Shown here: one piece after another, positions 1 to 9,190 of the stretch
Numbering within the stretch: the first letter of the stretch is position 1
How the letters are laid out: every line of letters starts with the position of its first letter
Assembly (NCBI RefSeq): GCF_003339815.1
Contig: NZ_PPTT01000002.1
Span: forward strand, 159,582 to 223,581
From: Eggerthella sinensis
Lineage (GTDB): Bacteria > Actinomycetota > Coriobacteriia > Coriobacteriales > Eggerthellaceae
Length of the DNA: 64,000 nt
Direction of reading: 5' to 3'
Made by a program: the position numbers and the translations under genes
The notes under the pieces: generated by a model
The model's database searches: none
The model's input: the letters and a program-made list of their open reading frames with translations, nothing else
What the model was told of the DNA's origin: nothing

Positions 1-38
1 GCGAATATGAACCACAGTATGTTACCGATCACGCTCAT
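1..38 (-). CDS. YccF-domain membrane protein, N-terminal 12 codons only
   Basis: An ATG at 38 on the minus strand opens a frame reading MSVIGNILWFIF before the window ends. That is the characteristic beginning of small YccF (DUF307) inner-membrane proteins, whose function is unknown. A good ribosome site (AGGAAAGGA) lies 8 bases upstream, inside the end of the preceding gene. The start lies 17 bases inside the upstream gene's 3' end (its stop is at 22-24), so the two genes are probably translationally coupled. Only the first residues are visible, so the family call rests on a short but distinctive motif. Confidence 0.6.
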   Translation of the reverse strand, partial: MSVIGNILWFIF

Positions 39-438
39 GACGATCGTCCTTTCCTAACGCCAGCCGCTCCTCCGCATCGCGCTGAAACGAAGCGCGCATG
101 AACTCGGAGAACGCGAACACGATGGACACGATGGTCAGCACCGACACGATGAGCTGCGACATGGCGGTAGCGTACTCGGCCTGCGACGCGTCCACCGCCC
201 CCAGCACCAGGTAGTACCCGCACCAGACGAAGCCCAGCGCGAGCATGATCATGGTGACGTACTTGAGCACCGCCGACACGTTCTTCCTGAACGCCGCGCT
301 CTTGCGGTACTGCGCCTCGCTGTAGCGATGCTTCTCGGGCCGTCGGGCATGGGCCCGCATCTTCAAGCCGCCCGCCAAAAACCCGAAGATCACGCCCGCC
401 GAAAGCGCGCAGCACAGGGTGAACAGGGTGCTCATCAT
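22..438 (-). CDS. Small membrane protein of unknown function
   Basis: 138 residues with an N-terminal membrane segment (about residues 5-25), a basic loop rich in Arg and His, two further hydrophobic segments (about 60-82 and 90-112) and a charged C-terminus. I do not recognise the family. The start is one of two tandem ATGs (438 or 435) behind the ribosome site GGAAAGGA. Its 3' end overlaps the start of the YccF-like gene, so the two probably form an operon. It is divergent from the flavoprotein gene starting at 687. Confidence 0.75.
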   Translation of the reverse strand: MMSTLFTLCCALSAGVIFGFLAGGLKMRAHARRPEKHRYSEAQYRKSAAFRKNVSAVLKYVTMIMLALGFVWCGYYLVLGAVDASQAEYATAMSQLIVSVLTIVSIVFAFSEFMRASFQRDAEERLALGKDDRHERDR

Positions 439-686
439 GGCCGTCCTTTCCGTTTTCCCAGATCATATACCTTATCATGCACGACCCCGCAAAATGCGGG
501 GGTGCGGGCATTCCCTATCAAAACGCTGCACTTAGGGTGTGCCGCACGTTCGCTGCGATGGATAGCATACTCCTTGTCCGATGCGTGGGAACCATCGCAG
601 CATCCGAGCAATCGGCGGGGAGCGGATGGATGCGCACGGGCCGGAAGGCTGCATCAGCAGCATCGTCGCAACAGGGAGGAACCATC

Positions 687-2336
687 ATGGAAGACAGCAC
701 GAACCTGCTCAAGCAGAGCCGCCGCACGTTCTTGAAGACGGCCGGCGTGGCGCTTGCCGGTGCCGCAGGGCTCGGCATCGTGGGGTGCGCGCCGCAGGGC
801 GGCGGCGCGAGCGGCAGCAACGCCGCATCCACGGCCGCCGGCGCCGACACGAAGTGGGACGAAGAGTTCGACGTCGTGGTTGTCGGCGCGGGCTGCGCCG
901 GGCAGGCCGCAGCCATCACCGTCGCGCTCGAGGGCGACGGCGCAACGTGCCTGCTGGCCGAGAAGGGCACCATGCCCGGCGGCAACAGCCCGTACTGCAA
1001 AGGCACCGTCGTGTACGCCGAGGACGAGGACGCGTTCAACCAGTACATGCTGGAAATGCGCGGCGAGGAGGGCACCACGCCCGACGATGTGATTGCCGCG
1101 TACGCCAAGGGCGCCGTGGAAAACTACCCCTGGGTGTTCGACACGCTGGGAGGCGTGGTTGAGGAAGCCTCCATCATCGCGCCCACCACGAAGGACGACC
1201 CGCTCGCGTCCACGCCCGAGTGGCCCGAGTTCGAGCACTGCTATTCGCTGGGCAAGCTGACCATCGCCGGCAAGAAAGACGCCGAGATCAAGGGCGACAA
1301 GCACATCACGAAACTGCTCGACCGCGTCATCGCCGATCACAGCGACGTCATCGAGTACCGCACGGGAGCGCCCCTCGAGGAGCTCATTCAGGACCCGTCA
1401 ACGAAGCGCATCCTGGGCGCGGTCATCGACGGCAAGAACGTCAAGGCGAACCGCGGCGTCATCATGTGCACGGGCGGCTTCGAGGCCAACCCCACCATGC
1501 GCCAGGACTTCATCGGGCAGGGCGGTGCGCACCCGGCCGTCGAGGAGCTGAACACGGGCGACGGGCACAAGGCCTGCATGAAAATCGGTGCCGACTTCTG
1601 GCACATGGAGCACGTGGCCGGCTTCTGGATGGCCGGGCGCGACCTGGAGAACACGAAGTTCACGAACAACCAGATCATCTCGCCCTGCCCGAAGCAATAC
1701 GGCATCACCGTGGGCGTGAACGGCCGCCGCTACTACATGGATTGGGACGGCTACAGCAACAAGTCCGAGATCGAATATAGGGACGACCCGTCGGTGGCCG
1801 TGGGCAGCCGTCACGGGCACATGCAGATCGGCGGCGAGTGGCCGCATCTCGCTCAGCCCCGCAAAGCATGGTTCGTGTTCGACCAGGCGGGCCTCGAAGC
1901 GGGCGCCATTCCCGCCGACACGACGAGCGATCCCGTTGCCGACAAGCTGGCCTACGCCGCCGACACCATCGAAGAGCTTGCCGCGCAGATGGGCGTGCCG
2001 GCCGACGAGCTGGCCACCACGGTGAACCAGTGGAACGAATGCTGCGACAACGGCGTTGACGTGTACTTCCACCGCCCGGCCAAGACCCTGACGCCCGTGG
2101 CCACGCCGCCGTTCTACGCGCAGCTGTGCTGCCCCTCGTTCCTCAACACCGACGGCGGCCCCGTGCGCAGCGCCCAGGGCGAGATCCTCGACCCGGACGG
2201 CAAACCCATCCCCGGTCTGTACAGCGCCGGCGAGTTCGGCTCGGTATGGAGCGGCGTGTACCAGGGCGGCGGCAACATTGCCGAGTGCCTCATCTTCGGC
2301 CGCATCTCCGCGCGCGGCGCCATCGCGAACGCCTAG
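687..2336 (+). CDS. Tat-exported FAD-dependent fumarate/urocanate-reductase-type flavoprotein
   Basis: 549 residues. The N-terminus has a twin-arginine motif (SRRTFLK, 11-17) and a hydrophobic stretch ending at a lipobox-like Cys34, so the protein is probably exported folded and may be lipidated. The FAD dinucleotide motif (VVVGAGCAG) is near residue 65, and the C-terminal FAD-binding block (NTDGGP ... GLYSAGEFGS) is intact. This matches the FAD_binding_2 family, which reduces C=C bonds of organic acids as respiratory acceptors. There is no haem or FMN-binding domain, so the electron donor is separate. The substrate-loop motif reads GRRYYMD instead of the classic GxRFxNE, so the substrate is probably not fumarate. 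ATG 687 is chosen because GGGAGGA precedes it and the Tat signal follows directly. It is convergent with a LuxR-type regulator. Confidence 0.88.
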   Translation: MEDSTNLLKQSRRTFLKTAGVALAGAAGLGIVGCAPQGGGASGSNAASTAAGADTKWDEEFDVVVVGAGCAGQAAAITVALEGDGATCLLAEKGTMPGGNSPYCKGTVVYAEDEDAFNQYMLEMRGEEGTTPDDVIAAYAKGAVENYPWVFDTLGGVVEEASIIAPTTKDDPLASTPEWPEFEHCYSLGKLTIAGKKDAEIKGDKHITKLLDRVIADHSDVIEYRTGAPLEELIQDPSTKRILGAVIDGKNVKANRGVIMCTGGFEANPTMRQDFIGQGGAHPAVEELNTGDGHKACMKIGADFWHMEHVAGFWMAGRDLENTKFTNNQIISPCPKQYGITVGVNGRRYYMDWDGYSNKSEIEYRDDPSVAVGSRHGHMQIGGEWPHLAQPRKAWFVFDQAGLEAGAIPADTTSDPVADKLAYAADTIEELAAQMGVPADELATTVNQWNECCDNGVDVYFHRPAKTLTPVATPPFYAQLCCPSFLNTDGGPVRSAQGEILDPDGKPIPGLYSAGEFGSVWSGVYQGGGNIAECLIFGRISARGAIANA

Positions 2337-2378
2337 CCGCCTGCGCACCGCACACCTCGCGACATCCCTCCCCTCCCG

Positions 2379-2408
2379 CGAGCCCCGCCTACCAACAGGC
2401 GGGGCTCG
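2379..2408. terminator. Bidirectional terminator hairpin
   Basis: A perfect 12-bp stem (CGAGCCCCGCCT paired with its complement) with a 6-base loop lies between the convergent flavoprotein and LuxR genes. There is no long T-run on either side. Confidence 0.75.
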
Positions 2409-2431
2409 TCTCATGCGGGGAGCGCGTGGCG

Positions 2432-3952
2432 CTACAGCGCCTTCACGAAGTCGATGACGTCCTGCTTGGAGTGCACGTCGAGCTTCTGATAGATGTTCTT
2501 CACGTAGCTGCGCACGGTGTTTTCCGACAGCACGAGCTCGCCGGCGATGTAGGATGAGCTGCGGCCCTCGGCCAGCAGCATGAGCACCTCGGCCTCCCGA
2601 TTCGTCAACCCGTAGCGCTCGCGCACGAACGCCTCGCGCGGGTCGGGCCCGTCCGCGCACGAGTCGGCCGTCGCCGGCGCTTCGGGGCGCCACACGCGCT
2701 CGTCAACGTGCGCCAAGCGCCCTTCGCGCAGGGCCGCCTCCGTCTCCTGCCGGAAACGGCAGCGCCCGCACACCTCGGCGAACAGCGGTCGCACGCGCGG
2801 GATGGAATCGGTGAGCAGGAACCCCACGCTCACGGCCAGCAGGCACACCATGCCGGCGATGATCAGCATTTCCTCCATGTCGCTTGCCCCGCCGAGCCAC
2901 CACATCGCCAGCCGCCCGCTCTCGCGGAAGAACAGGTGCAGGAACCAGAAGAAGCCCACGATGAGGTACGGCGGCAGCGCGCGATGCCGCGCCACGTCGT
3001 AGGACACGAACCACAAGAAGCCCACCTGAAACAGGTTCGTGATGGCGATGAGCGTCGCGCCCACTTCGCTGACCAGCGGATCGAGCGTCGACAGCAGGAT
3101 GACGCCCACGGCCAGTGCGGCCAACTGCGCCTGCCACAGCACCGAGAACTTCACGCCGCGCCCTTTCACGAGCGCCCACCAGATGATGCCCAATCCGATA
3201 GCCGTCACGCCGAGGTGCTGCACAAGGTGGAAGAGGGGCGACAGCTTGATGGATTCCCCGAACGGGAATCCGCGCGACACGCCCAGCACGAAGCTGAACA
3301 GGGCGATGCCCACCACGAGGCGCACGATGGTCGAGCGCGGCTCCGCAGCGTACACGTTGTCGGGAGGCGGCGCCACCACGCCCCGCGCCTCGCGCACATC
3401 GAGCGTCTTCTGCGCCTGGAAGAACATCACGAGCGTCACCATGGGCAGCAGCATGCTGATGAAGAACGCCGTGCTCTCCTCCACCACGCCGATGAACATG
3501 CCGATGGTGGTGGACAGCGCCAGCGATGCGAATGCCACGAGCAGCGCCTCGCGCAGGCCCAGCCGTATGTAGAAGGTGATCCACATGCCGCCGCCCCAGG
3601 CCAGGCCCACGCCCGAGCACACAGCCGCCGCCATGGTGAACGGCAGCGACGGGAACAGCGATTGCACGAAGAACAGCAGGCTGCCCGCCGTCATGAGCAC
3701 AGCGGATATCCAACTGAGCGCGGTTTGGAACTTCGGCGAGAACGCGCGGCGCAGCGCGATGGCGCCCAGCACCACGATGCAAGCGCACCGGGCGAAGTTG
3801 ATGGCGACGGTGGTCAGGCCCGAATCGACCCAGATGTAGCGCGCGTAGAGGATGCACTGAATCCAAACGAGCACGAGACCCGTCCCCAGAAACGAGAACG
3901 AGAACCCCGGCAGGTACGTCGCCGCGAACGACTTGAAATCGCCCTTCGTCAC
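2432..3952 (-). CDS. Polytopic membrane LuxR-family transcriptional regulator
   Basis: 506 residues. The first 390 or so form about 10-12 hydrophobic helices. The last 65 are a LuxR-type helix-turn-helix (LTNREAEVLMLLAEGR ... LSENTVRSYVKNIYQKLDVHSK). Such one-component membrane regulators are expanded in Eggerthellaceae; the membrane part is presumed to sense a ligand. The start codon is GTG at 3952 and overlaps the stop of the upstream tlyA gene by four bases (GTGA), implying translational coupling. It is convergent with the Tat flavoprotein at 687-2336, its most likely target (inference). Several Cys residues lie in the linker before the HTH (CGRCRF). Confidence 0.88.
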   Translation of the reverse strand: MTKGDFKSFAATYLPGFSFSFLGTGLVLVWIQCILYARYIWVDSGLTTVAINFARCACIVVLGAIALRRAFSPKFQTALSWISAVLMTAGSLLFFVQSLFPSLPFTMAAAVCSGVGLAWGGGMWITFYIRLGLREALLVAFASLALSTTIGMFIGVVEESTAFFISMLLPMVTLVMFFQAQKTLDVREARGVVAPPPDNVYAAEPRSTIVRLVVGIALFSFVLGVSRGFPFGESIKLSPLFHLVQHLGVTAIGLGIIWWALVKGRGVKFSVLWQAQLAALAVGVILLSTLDPLVSEVGATLIAITNLFQVGFLWFVSYDVARHRALPPYLIVGFFWFLHLFFRESGRLAMWWLGGASDMEEMLIIAGMVCLLAVSVGFLLTDSIPRVRPLFAEVCGRCRFRQETEAALREGRLAHVDERVWRPEAPATADSCADGPDPREAFVRERYGLTNREAEVLMLLAEGRSSSYIAGELVLSENTVRSYVKNIYQKLDVHSKQDVIDFVKAL

Positions 3953-4701
3953 GCGCCGACCACGCTTCCCCGCTCCGAGAACACGGCGCGCACGAGGTAC
4001 TCTACGTTGCCCTCCGGGCCCGTGATGGGCGATTCCACCACGCCGGTCACGTCGAACCCGGCATCCACGAGGGCGTCGCGCACCTCGTCCACCGTGCGCT
4101 GCCGCACCGATTCGTCACGCACCACGCCGCGGTCCGTCTCGCCCGCATGCGACTCGAACTGCGGCTTCACCAAACCGATGAACACCGTGCCCGGCTGCGA
4201 GAAGCGCGCGAACGTGGGCGCGAGCGCCGCGAGGCCGATGAAGCTGAGGTCGGCTACGAGCACGTCGAAGGGCGCGCCCAGCTCGGCGGGATCGGCCAGC
4301 TTGATGTTCACGCGCTCGAACACGGCCACGCGCTCGTCCTGCCGCAGCTTCCACGCCAGCTGCCCGTAGTTCACGTCGACGCACGCCACGCTTCCCGCGC
4401 CGGCCTGCAGCAGGCAGTCGGTGAAGCCGCCGGTGGACGAACCGATGTCGAGGCACCGCAGGCCCCGCACGTCCTGGCCGAACGCGTTCAGCGCCCCCTG
4501 CAGCTTGTGGCCGCCGCGCGACACGAAGCGCTTGCGGTTCTTCACCACGATGTCCGCATCGGGCGCCACGCGCTCCGCCGCGCTCGTGGCGTACACGTCG
4601 TCCACCTTCACCTCGTGCGCGAGCACCGCGCGCAGCGCCGCGCCCGCATCGGCGAAGTACCCCTGCTCAACCAGCAGCGTATCCAGTCTCGTTTTCTTCA
4701 T
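3949..4701 (-). CDS. tlyA: TlyA-family rRNA 2'-O-methyltransferase (hemolysin A family)
   Basis: 250 residues. An N-terminal S4 RNA-binding domain (RLDTLLVEQGYF ..., 5-65) is followed by the linker motif SRGGHKL and an FtsJ-type methyltransferase fold with the SAM motif LDIGSSTGGFTDCLL. Family members methylate ribose 2'-OH in 16S/23S rRNA and are the target basis of capreomycin sensitivity in mycobacteria. The length is typical. The stop overlaps the GTG of the LuxR gene, and the gap to the upstream acetyltransferase is only 28 bases, so the three probably share a transcript. Confidence 0.93.
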   Translation of the reverse strand: MKKTRLDTLLVEQGYFADAGAALRAVLAHEVKVDDVYATSAAERVAPDADIVVKNRKRFVSRGGHKLQGALNAFGQDVRGLRCLDIGSSTGGFTDCLLQAGAGSVACVDVNYGQLAWKLRQDERVAVFERVNIKLADPAELGAPFDVLVADLSFIGLAALAPTFARFSQPGTVFIGLVKPQFESHAGETDRGVVRDESVRQRTVDEVRDALVDAGFDVTGVVESPITGPEGNVEYLVRAVFSERGSVVGA

Positions 4702-4729
4702 GCCCCCAGTATACCGCGACCAGACAAGC

Positions 4730-5314
4730 TCACCGGTTGTCGTGCATGACGCGGCAGGGGTTTCCGTACGCCACCGTGTTCGAGGGGATGTCCTTCGTCA
4801 CCACGCTGCCGGCGCCGATCACCACGTTGTCGCCGATGGTCACGCCCGGCAGGATGACGGTGCCGCCGCCCACCCACACGTTGTCGCCGATGGTCACGGG
4901 CGCCGTAAGGGTTTTGCAGAACGCGAACGACCCGTCTTCGCGCGGTTCGCTGAAGCGGTCCTGCGCCCGCTGCGGATGGAACGCCGTGTAGATGTGCACG
5001 CCGGGGGCGATGAGGGCGTTGTCCCCGATGACGATCTTGTTGTCGTCAAGGAACAGGCAGTTCATGTTCACCTCGCAGTTGTCGCCGAAGAAGATGTTGC
5101 TGCCGTAGTCCGCGTAGAACGGCGCGGCAATCCACAGGCGCGCACCGCGCCCGCCCAGCAGCTCGCCGAGGATGCGGTCCTTTTCCGCCAAATCCTCCGA
5201 ATCGGTGCGGTTGTAGTCGCGCGTGAGGTTCTTCGCCTCGTGCCAACGCGCCATCAACTGCGGGTCTCCGCAGTCGTACACCTCGCCCGCCAGCATCTTC
5301 TCCCACTCGGTCAT
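4730..5314 (-). CDS. Maltose/galactoside O-acetyltransferase family (left-handed beta-helix)
   Basis: 194 residues. The N-terminus ([20 protein letters not shown]) matches the Mac domain of maltose acetyltransferases. The rest is hexapeptide repeat ([33 protein letters not shown]), ending NPCRVM. It would transfer acetyl from acetyl-CoA to a sugar hydroxyl in the cytoplasm. ATG 5314 is chosen over an in-frame ATG at 5353 because GGAAGGA lies 6 bases upstream and the Mac domain starts there. The catalytic His is expected in the TAFHPQ segment. Confidence 0.92.
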   Translation of the reverse strand: MTEWEKMLAGEVYDCGDPQLMARWHEAKNLTRDYNRTDSEDLAEKDRILGELLGGRGARLWIAAPFYADYGSNIFFGDNCEVNMNCLFLDDNKIVIGDNALIAPGVHIYTAFHPQRAQDRFSEPREDGSFAFCKTLTAPVTIGDNVWVGGGTVILPGVTIGDNVVIGAGSVVTKDIPSNTVAYGNPCRVMHDNR

Positions 5315-5389
5315 CTGCAATCCTTCCGCCGCCGCCGTCGTGTCGCCGCGCACAATGCACCGCGCACCATCCGCCCAGTATAGCGTACG

Positions 5390-5409
5390 GATGTTTCACG
5401 TGAAACATC
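5390..5409. other. parS centromere site (ParB-binding palindrome)
   Basis: The core 5392-5407 reads TGTTTCACGTGAAACA, the consensus bacterial parS sequence. It lies within a perfect 20-bp palindrome in a non-coding gap. ParB spreads from such sites and loads SMC for chromosome segregation. No parAB genes are in the window. Known parS sites cluster around oriC, so this points to an origin-proximal location. Confidence 0.9.
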
Positions 5410-5420
5410 TCCCACACGAA

Positions 5421-5449
5421 CTGCGGCCGCCCGGGAAGGGCGACCGCAG
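5421..5449 (-). terminator. Terminator hairpin after the flavoprotein gene
   Basis: A 12-bp stem (CTGCGGCCGCCC with one U-G wobble on the minus-strand transcript) and 5-base loop lie 35 bases after the stop at 5484. The parS palindrome follows immediately. Confidence 0.65.
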
Positions 5450-5483
5450 CGGAGGGAGGAATGGGCTGGGGAGAATGAGGGTG

Positions 5484-7274
5484 CTACAGCTCGGCGAGAT
5501 CGCGCCCGAGCAGGTACGACAGCGTGCCGCACACCGCGCCGAGGTTCTGGCCCGGCATGACGAAGTTGTACGTGTTCGCGTAGAAGTCGCCCGTCATGAT
5601 GCCCGTGTTGTACAGGCCCTCGATGGGCGTGTCGTCCTCTTCGCACACCTGCATCTTATCGTTCGTGCGCAGGCCGCCGCACACGGTGAGGAACGTCGCG
5701 CCCGTGATTTTCGTCGCGTAGAACGGCGGCGTGGAAATGGGGTACAGGATGTCGGGGTTCACGTGGAACTGCTCGTCGAGGCCGGCTTCGGCGTAGGCGC
5801 TGTACTGCTTGATGGTGGCAAGCGCCTGCTCCTTGTCGATGCCCTCCATCTGCTCGACCAACTCTTCGAGCGTGTCGGCCTTGTAGTACGTCGCGCCCGT
5901 GCCGATGGACGACTTGCCCTCGGTGGCCGCCGCGTCCCACGACGCGATCATCTCCTCGGGCGTGCTCGGCATGATGCCGTTCTCGTAGTCGATGCAGCAG
6001 CCGAACGCTTCCCATTCGTCTTGCGTGTACGCGTACGCCTTGTCCCACACCGCGTACGCGGTCTTCTGCGGAAGCTGCAGCACCGAGATGGCGCCGTACG
6101 CGAAGTTCGTGCATTCGTTCTGGTAGCGCTCGCCATGGATGTCCATGTTGAGGCCCCAGAAGTTGGAGATCACGCCGTGCGCCGGGCCCGACGCGCCGCC
6201 GTTGATCATGGGCGGCACCGGGTACGTCTTCTGCCACGCGGCCCCTACCCACAGGCCCATCTTCTGCCCGTCGCCCGGCATGAGACCCGAGTACACGAGC
6301 TCGGCATCGTAGTCCACATCGCCGAACGTGAGCGAGTCCTTGAAGTTTTCCCAGGCCCACGGGCTGTACTTCGCCATCATGTCGGGGTTCTTGGAGAAGT
6401 CGCCCGTGGCCAGCACCACGGCCTTGTTCGCCACGTACTTCACGTACGACCCGTCCTCGCGCTGCGCCACCACGGCGGACACGCGCCCCGTGTTGTCGTT
6501 GTCGCGAATGAGGTACTGTCCCACCGTCTTGTAGTGAATCTCGCCGCCGAAGTCGTCGGTGAAGATGTTCGCGTAGGCATGCGCCTCGAGCGGTGCACCG
6601 AACAGGGCACCGAAGGGCTGCTCGTCGGTGTAGAAGTTGTGCGACGCGGGCGGCACGGTGATGGTGCCGTCGGGGTCGGTGTAGCCCGGTTCGAGGCAGC
6701 ACTTGAGGCCCTGCTTCTCCATGTGGTCGATGGTCCAGTCGATGGACTCGCCGGAATGGTTGATCCAACGCTCCCACTTCTTCTTGTCCATGAGGTACGT
6801 GCCGGCCGTCTGCTCGGCCTTCACGATTTCACGCGCGGCCTCGGGCGAGTAGTCGATGCCCTTCTCCTTCTGATATTTCGACCCGATGGCGTGGTTCGAT
6901 CCTCCGCGCGAGATGGGCTTCGAGCTTGCCGAGAACACGATGACGTCGGCCCCCTGCTCGGCTGCGGAAACGGCCGTGCACAGCCCGGCCATGCCCGCGC
7001 CCACGATGACGATGTCGTGCGTGTACGTCTCCGCGATGTCCGCGTCGGCCACCGGCTCGGGCGGAATCTCGAAGCTCCACTTCATGTCCTGGTAGTTGTC
7101 GGCCGTCAGCACGCTGCCCGACGCGGACGACGAGCCTTCGGCGCCCGTCGCCTTCGCGTCGGAGCCGCCGGATGCGCCGCCCGCCGGCGAGCAGGCCGCA
7201 AGCGCCGTGCCCGTGGCCGCCAACGCGCCGGTTGCCAATGCCCCTTTAAGAAAATCTCGACGATTCAGTTCCAT
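5484..7274 (-). CDS. Tat-exported FAD-dependent reductase flavoprotein
   Basis: 596 residues. A twin-arginine motif (RRDFLK, 5-10) and hydrophobic region end at a lipobox-like Cys28 (ALAAC). The FAD motif IVIVGAGMAG lies near residue 90, and the C-terminal FAD block reads GLYNTGIMTGDF. It belongs to the same superfamily as the product of 687-2336 but is clearly diverged: it has a Gly/Ser/Ala-rich post-signal linker and the substrate-loop motif GERYQNE. No cytochrome or FMN domain is present. The ribosome site CAGGAGGG precedes ATG 7274. It is divergent from a membrane LuxR regulator at 7486, which suggests local control by its own acceptor (inference). Confidence 0.88.
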   Translation of the reverse strand: MELNRRDFLKGALATGALAATGTALAACSPAGGASGGSDAKATGAEGSSSASGSVLTADNYQDMKWSFEIPPEPVADADIAETYTHDIVIVGAGMAGLCTAVSAAEQGADVIVFSASSKPISRGGSNHAIGSKYQKEKGIDYSPEAAREIVKAEQTAGTYLMDKKKWERWINHSGESIDWTIDHMEKQGLKCCLEPGYTDPDGTITVPPASHNFYTDEQPFGALFGAPLEAHAYANIFTDDFGGEIHYKTVGQYLIRDNDNTGRVSAVVAQREDGSYVKYVANKAVVLATGDFSKNPDMMAKYSPWAWENFKDSLTFGDVDYDAELVYSGLMPGDGQKMGLWVGAAWQKTYPVPPMINGGASGPAHGVISNFWGLNMDIHGERYQNECTNFAYGAISVLQLPQKTAYAVWDKAYAYTQDEWEAFGCCIDYENGIMPSTPEEMIASWDAAATEGKSSIGTGATYYKADTLEELVEQMEGIDKEQALATIKQYSAYAEAGLDEQFHVNPDILYPISTPPFYATKITGATFLTVCGGLRTNDKMQVCEEDDTPIEGLYNTGIMTGDFYANTYNFVMPGQNLGAVCGTLSYLLGRDLAEL

Positions 7275-7461
7275 GTCTTTCCCTCCTGTGATCGATGCCG
7301 GAACCTGCCCTCAGTGTTGCACCGAACGCCCGGCCATGCGCTCACACGGGGCTGGTGTTTCGCCGCGCAAGGGGTCACATGGATCAGGTGAATTCCGCAA
7401 ACGGCCCGCTCGCGCCTCAACTTTTAGCCGCCGCGAACGGGCATCGCACCGGAATTTCGCC

Positions 7462-7467
7462 TACAAT
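7462..7467 (+). promoter_or_regulatory. Candidate -10 element of the LuxR gene
   Basis: TACAAT followed by AAGCG lies 18 bases before the start codon. The same CTACAATAAGCG string recurs at 35205-35216 before an MFS gene. No clear -35 is visible. Confidence 0.4.
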
Positions 7468-7485
7468 AAGCGCTCGGGAGGGGAT

Positions 7486-8913
7486 ATGGCGCATACCAGA
7501 AAAGCTCAGCTGTTTTTGGTCGGGATAGGATTTGCATCCTTCCTGGCCATGAACTCGTTTTCCCTGTGGGGCTTCTCATTTCTGCCGCAATCGGTGTTCG
7601 GCGAGAACGCGCAGGCGCATTGGAGCACCCCGCTGTACGTGAGCAACATCGTGGCGTTCTTCGGCTACTTCCTGGGCACGACGCGCTTCCCGCACCTGTT
7701 CAACCGCGCGCCGTTCGTGGAAGCGGTGCTGCTCATGTCGGCCGGCATGATCTTTCTGCTGGGCTACTTCCTCACCTGGTCGCTTCCCATGCTCAGCGCG
7801 TCGGGCGTGCTCGTGGGCCTGGGCACCACCTGCTGCTTCATCAGTTGGGAGAAGGTGCTGTCGCTCAGCGTGTTGCGCGAGGCGAAGAAGCAGATCATCC
7901 TGGGATCGGTGCTGTCGCTGCTGCCGTTCGGGCTGTTCTTCGCGTTCGGGCAGTCGGGGCTGTTGTTCACCGTGTCGGTGCTCGTGTTCTGCAACCTCGT
8001 GCTGCTGTTCGTGGCGCTGCGTTTCCGCGGCGACGACCCCGCCGAGCTCGACCCGCTCGAGGCACCCGCCGCCTACCGCAACGTGCGCGGGCAGTTCTGG
8101 AAGCCGCTTTTGTGCATCATCATGATTGGCATCGTGTCGCCCGTGCTGGGGTCGGTGGCCTTCACCGGCGAGCTTGCCTTCCTCGACAACTGCGTCATCG
8201 TGTTCTCGGCAAACCTGCTGTCGGCCGCCGTCCTCGCCATCGTGTGGCTGGCGCTCGACCGCGCCACCACCATCTCGAAGGCGTACGTGGTGCTGTTTCC
8301 CGTGCTCATCACCGCGTTTCTGCTGTTCCCCTTCGTCCCCGAGCGCTATCGCGTGCTCATCCTGTTCGTGGGCAGCTTCGGCTTCACCCTGTTCTCCATC
8401 GTCATGATGATGTCGTGCATCTCCATCGCGCGCGAGAAGCGCATCAGCCTCGTGTTCGTGTATTCCCTGTTCGCCGGCGTGACGTACGTGTCGCGGCTCA
8501 TCGGCGAAGGGCTTGCCACCCTCATCGGCGCAAGCTCGCTGTCGCAGGAGACGCAAATCGTCACGAGCGTGTTCGTGCTGCTGTACGGCTGCTCGCTGGT
8601 GATGTTCATCCTCGTGCGGAAGAACGCGAGCGCGAAGTCGTCGGCGGCGCAGCCGGCCGGCGTCGACGTGCTGCAGCAGGCGTGCGCGCAGCTGTCGCAG
8701 GAGCGCGGGCTTTCGCAGCGGCAAACCGAGGTGCTCGACCTGCTCGTGCACGGCTACGACGTGCCCTCCATCGCGAAAAAGCTGTTCATCTCGGAGAACA
8801 CCGTGCGCACCCACACGAAGAAGGTGTACGCCCTGCTCGACGTGCACAGCAAGCAGGAAATCGTCGACCTCGTGAACGAGCGCACCGTCGCCCCCGAGGA
8901 GGATGCGCTGTAG
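7486..8913 (+). CDS. Polytopic membrane LuxR-family transcriptional regulator
   Basis: 475 residues. About 12 hydrophobic helices occupy residues 1-380, and a LuxR-type HTH ends the protein (LSQRQTEVLDLLVHGYD ... ISENTVRTHTKKVYALLDVHSKQE). The architecture equals the regulator at 2432-3952, but the membrane part is different in sequence. ATG 7486 follows GGGAGGGG; the longer in-frame extension upstream lacks hydrophobic content and crosses the promoter region. It is divergent from the Tat flavoprotein at 5484-7274, its likely regulatory target (inference). Confidence 0.88.
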   Translation: MAHTRKAQLFLVGIGFASFLAMNSFSLWGFSFLPQSVFGENAQAHWSTPLYVSNIVAFFGYFLGTTRFPHLFNRAPFVEAVLLMSAGMIFLLGYFLTWSLPMLSASGVLVGLGTTCCFISWEKVLSLSVLREAKKQIILGSVLSLLPFGLFFAFGQSGLLFTVSVLVFCNLVLLFVALRFRGDDPAELDPLEAPAAYRNVRGQFWKPLLCIIMIGIVSPVLGSVAFTGELAFLDNCVIVFSANLLSAAVLAIVWLALDRATTISKAYVVLFPVLITAFLLFPFVPERYRVLILFVGSFGFTLFSIVMMMSCISIAREKRISLVFVYSLFAGVTYVSRLIGEGLATLIGASSLSQETQIVTSVFVLLYGCSLVMFILVRKNASAKSSAAQPAGVDVLQQACAQLSQERGLSQRQTEVLDLLVHGYDVPSIAKKLFISENTVRTHTKKVYALLDVHSKQEIVDLVNERTVAPEEDAL

Positions 8914-9041
8914 GGCAGCGGGCGGCGACGCGGCCCCTCCCCCTCTTCCCTTAACGCAATCCTTGCAACAGCGCCCGGATCTTTTCGGCTTCTTTAGCTT
9001 CGCCGCAGTACGCTGTGCGCATCGGAAAGGAGCTTGGAGCG

Positions 9042-9173
9042 ATGAATTCGGGAGTTGAATGGGTGACGGCGCTCATCGCCTTTATAGGGTGCGCATGCTC
9101 GGCGCTGTTCCTGATAGGATTGCTGTTCGTCGAAACAACGGACACGGGCTGGCGCATCAAAGCGCCTTGGTAG
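9042..9173 (+). CDS. 43-residue single-span membrane peptide
   Basis: A short frame starting MNSGVEWVTALIAFIGC and ending GWRIKAPW. Residues 7-30 form one continuous hydrophobic helix containing two Cys. GAAAGGAG precedes the ATG and a strong hairpin follows the stop, which supports a real gene. I do not recognise the family. It could be a regulatory or stress micropeptide; no partner is evident. Confidence 0.55.
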   Translation: MNSGVEWVTALIAFIGCACSALFLIGLLFVETTDTGWRIKAPW

Positions 9174-9190
9174 CCCCCCTCCTCATGCAC

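Noticed and set aside
477..686. Longer N-terminus for the first flavoprotein
   Set aside because: It would bury the Tat signal behind 70 residues; the ATG at 687 has a strong ribosome site.
8951..9022. A 23-codon minus-strand frame (MRTAYCGEAKEAEK...)
   Set aside because: No ribosome site upstream and no flanking support; the plus-strand 43-residue frame nearby is better supported.
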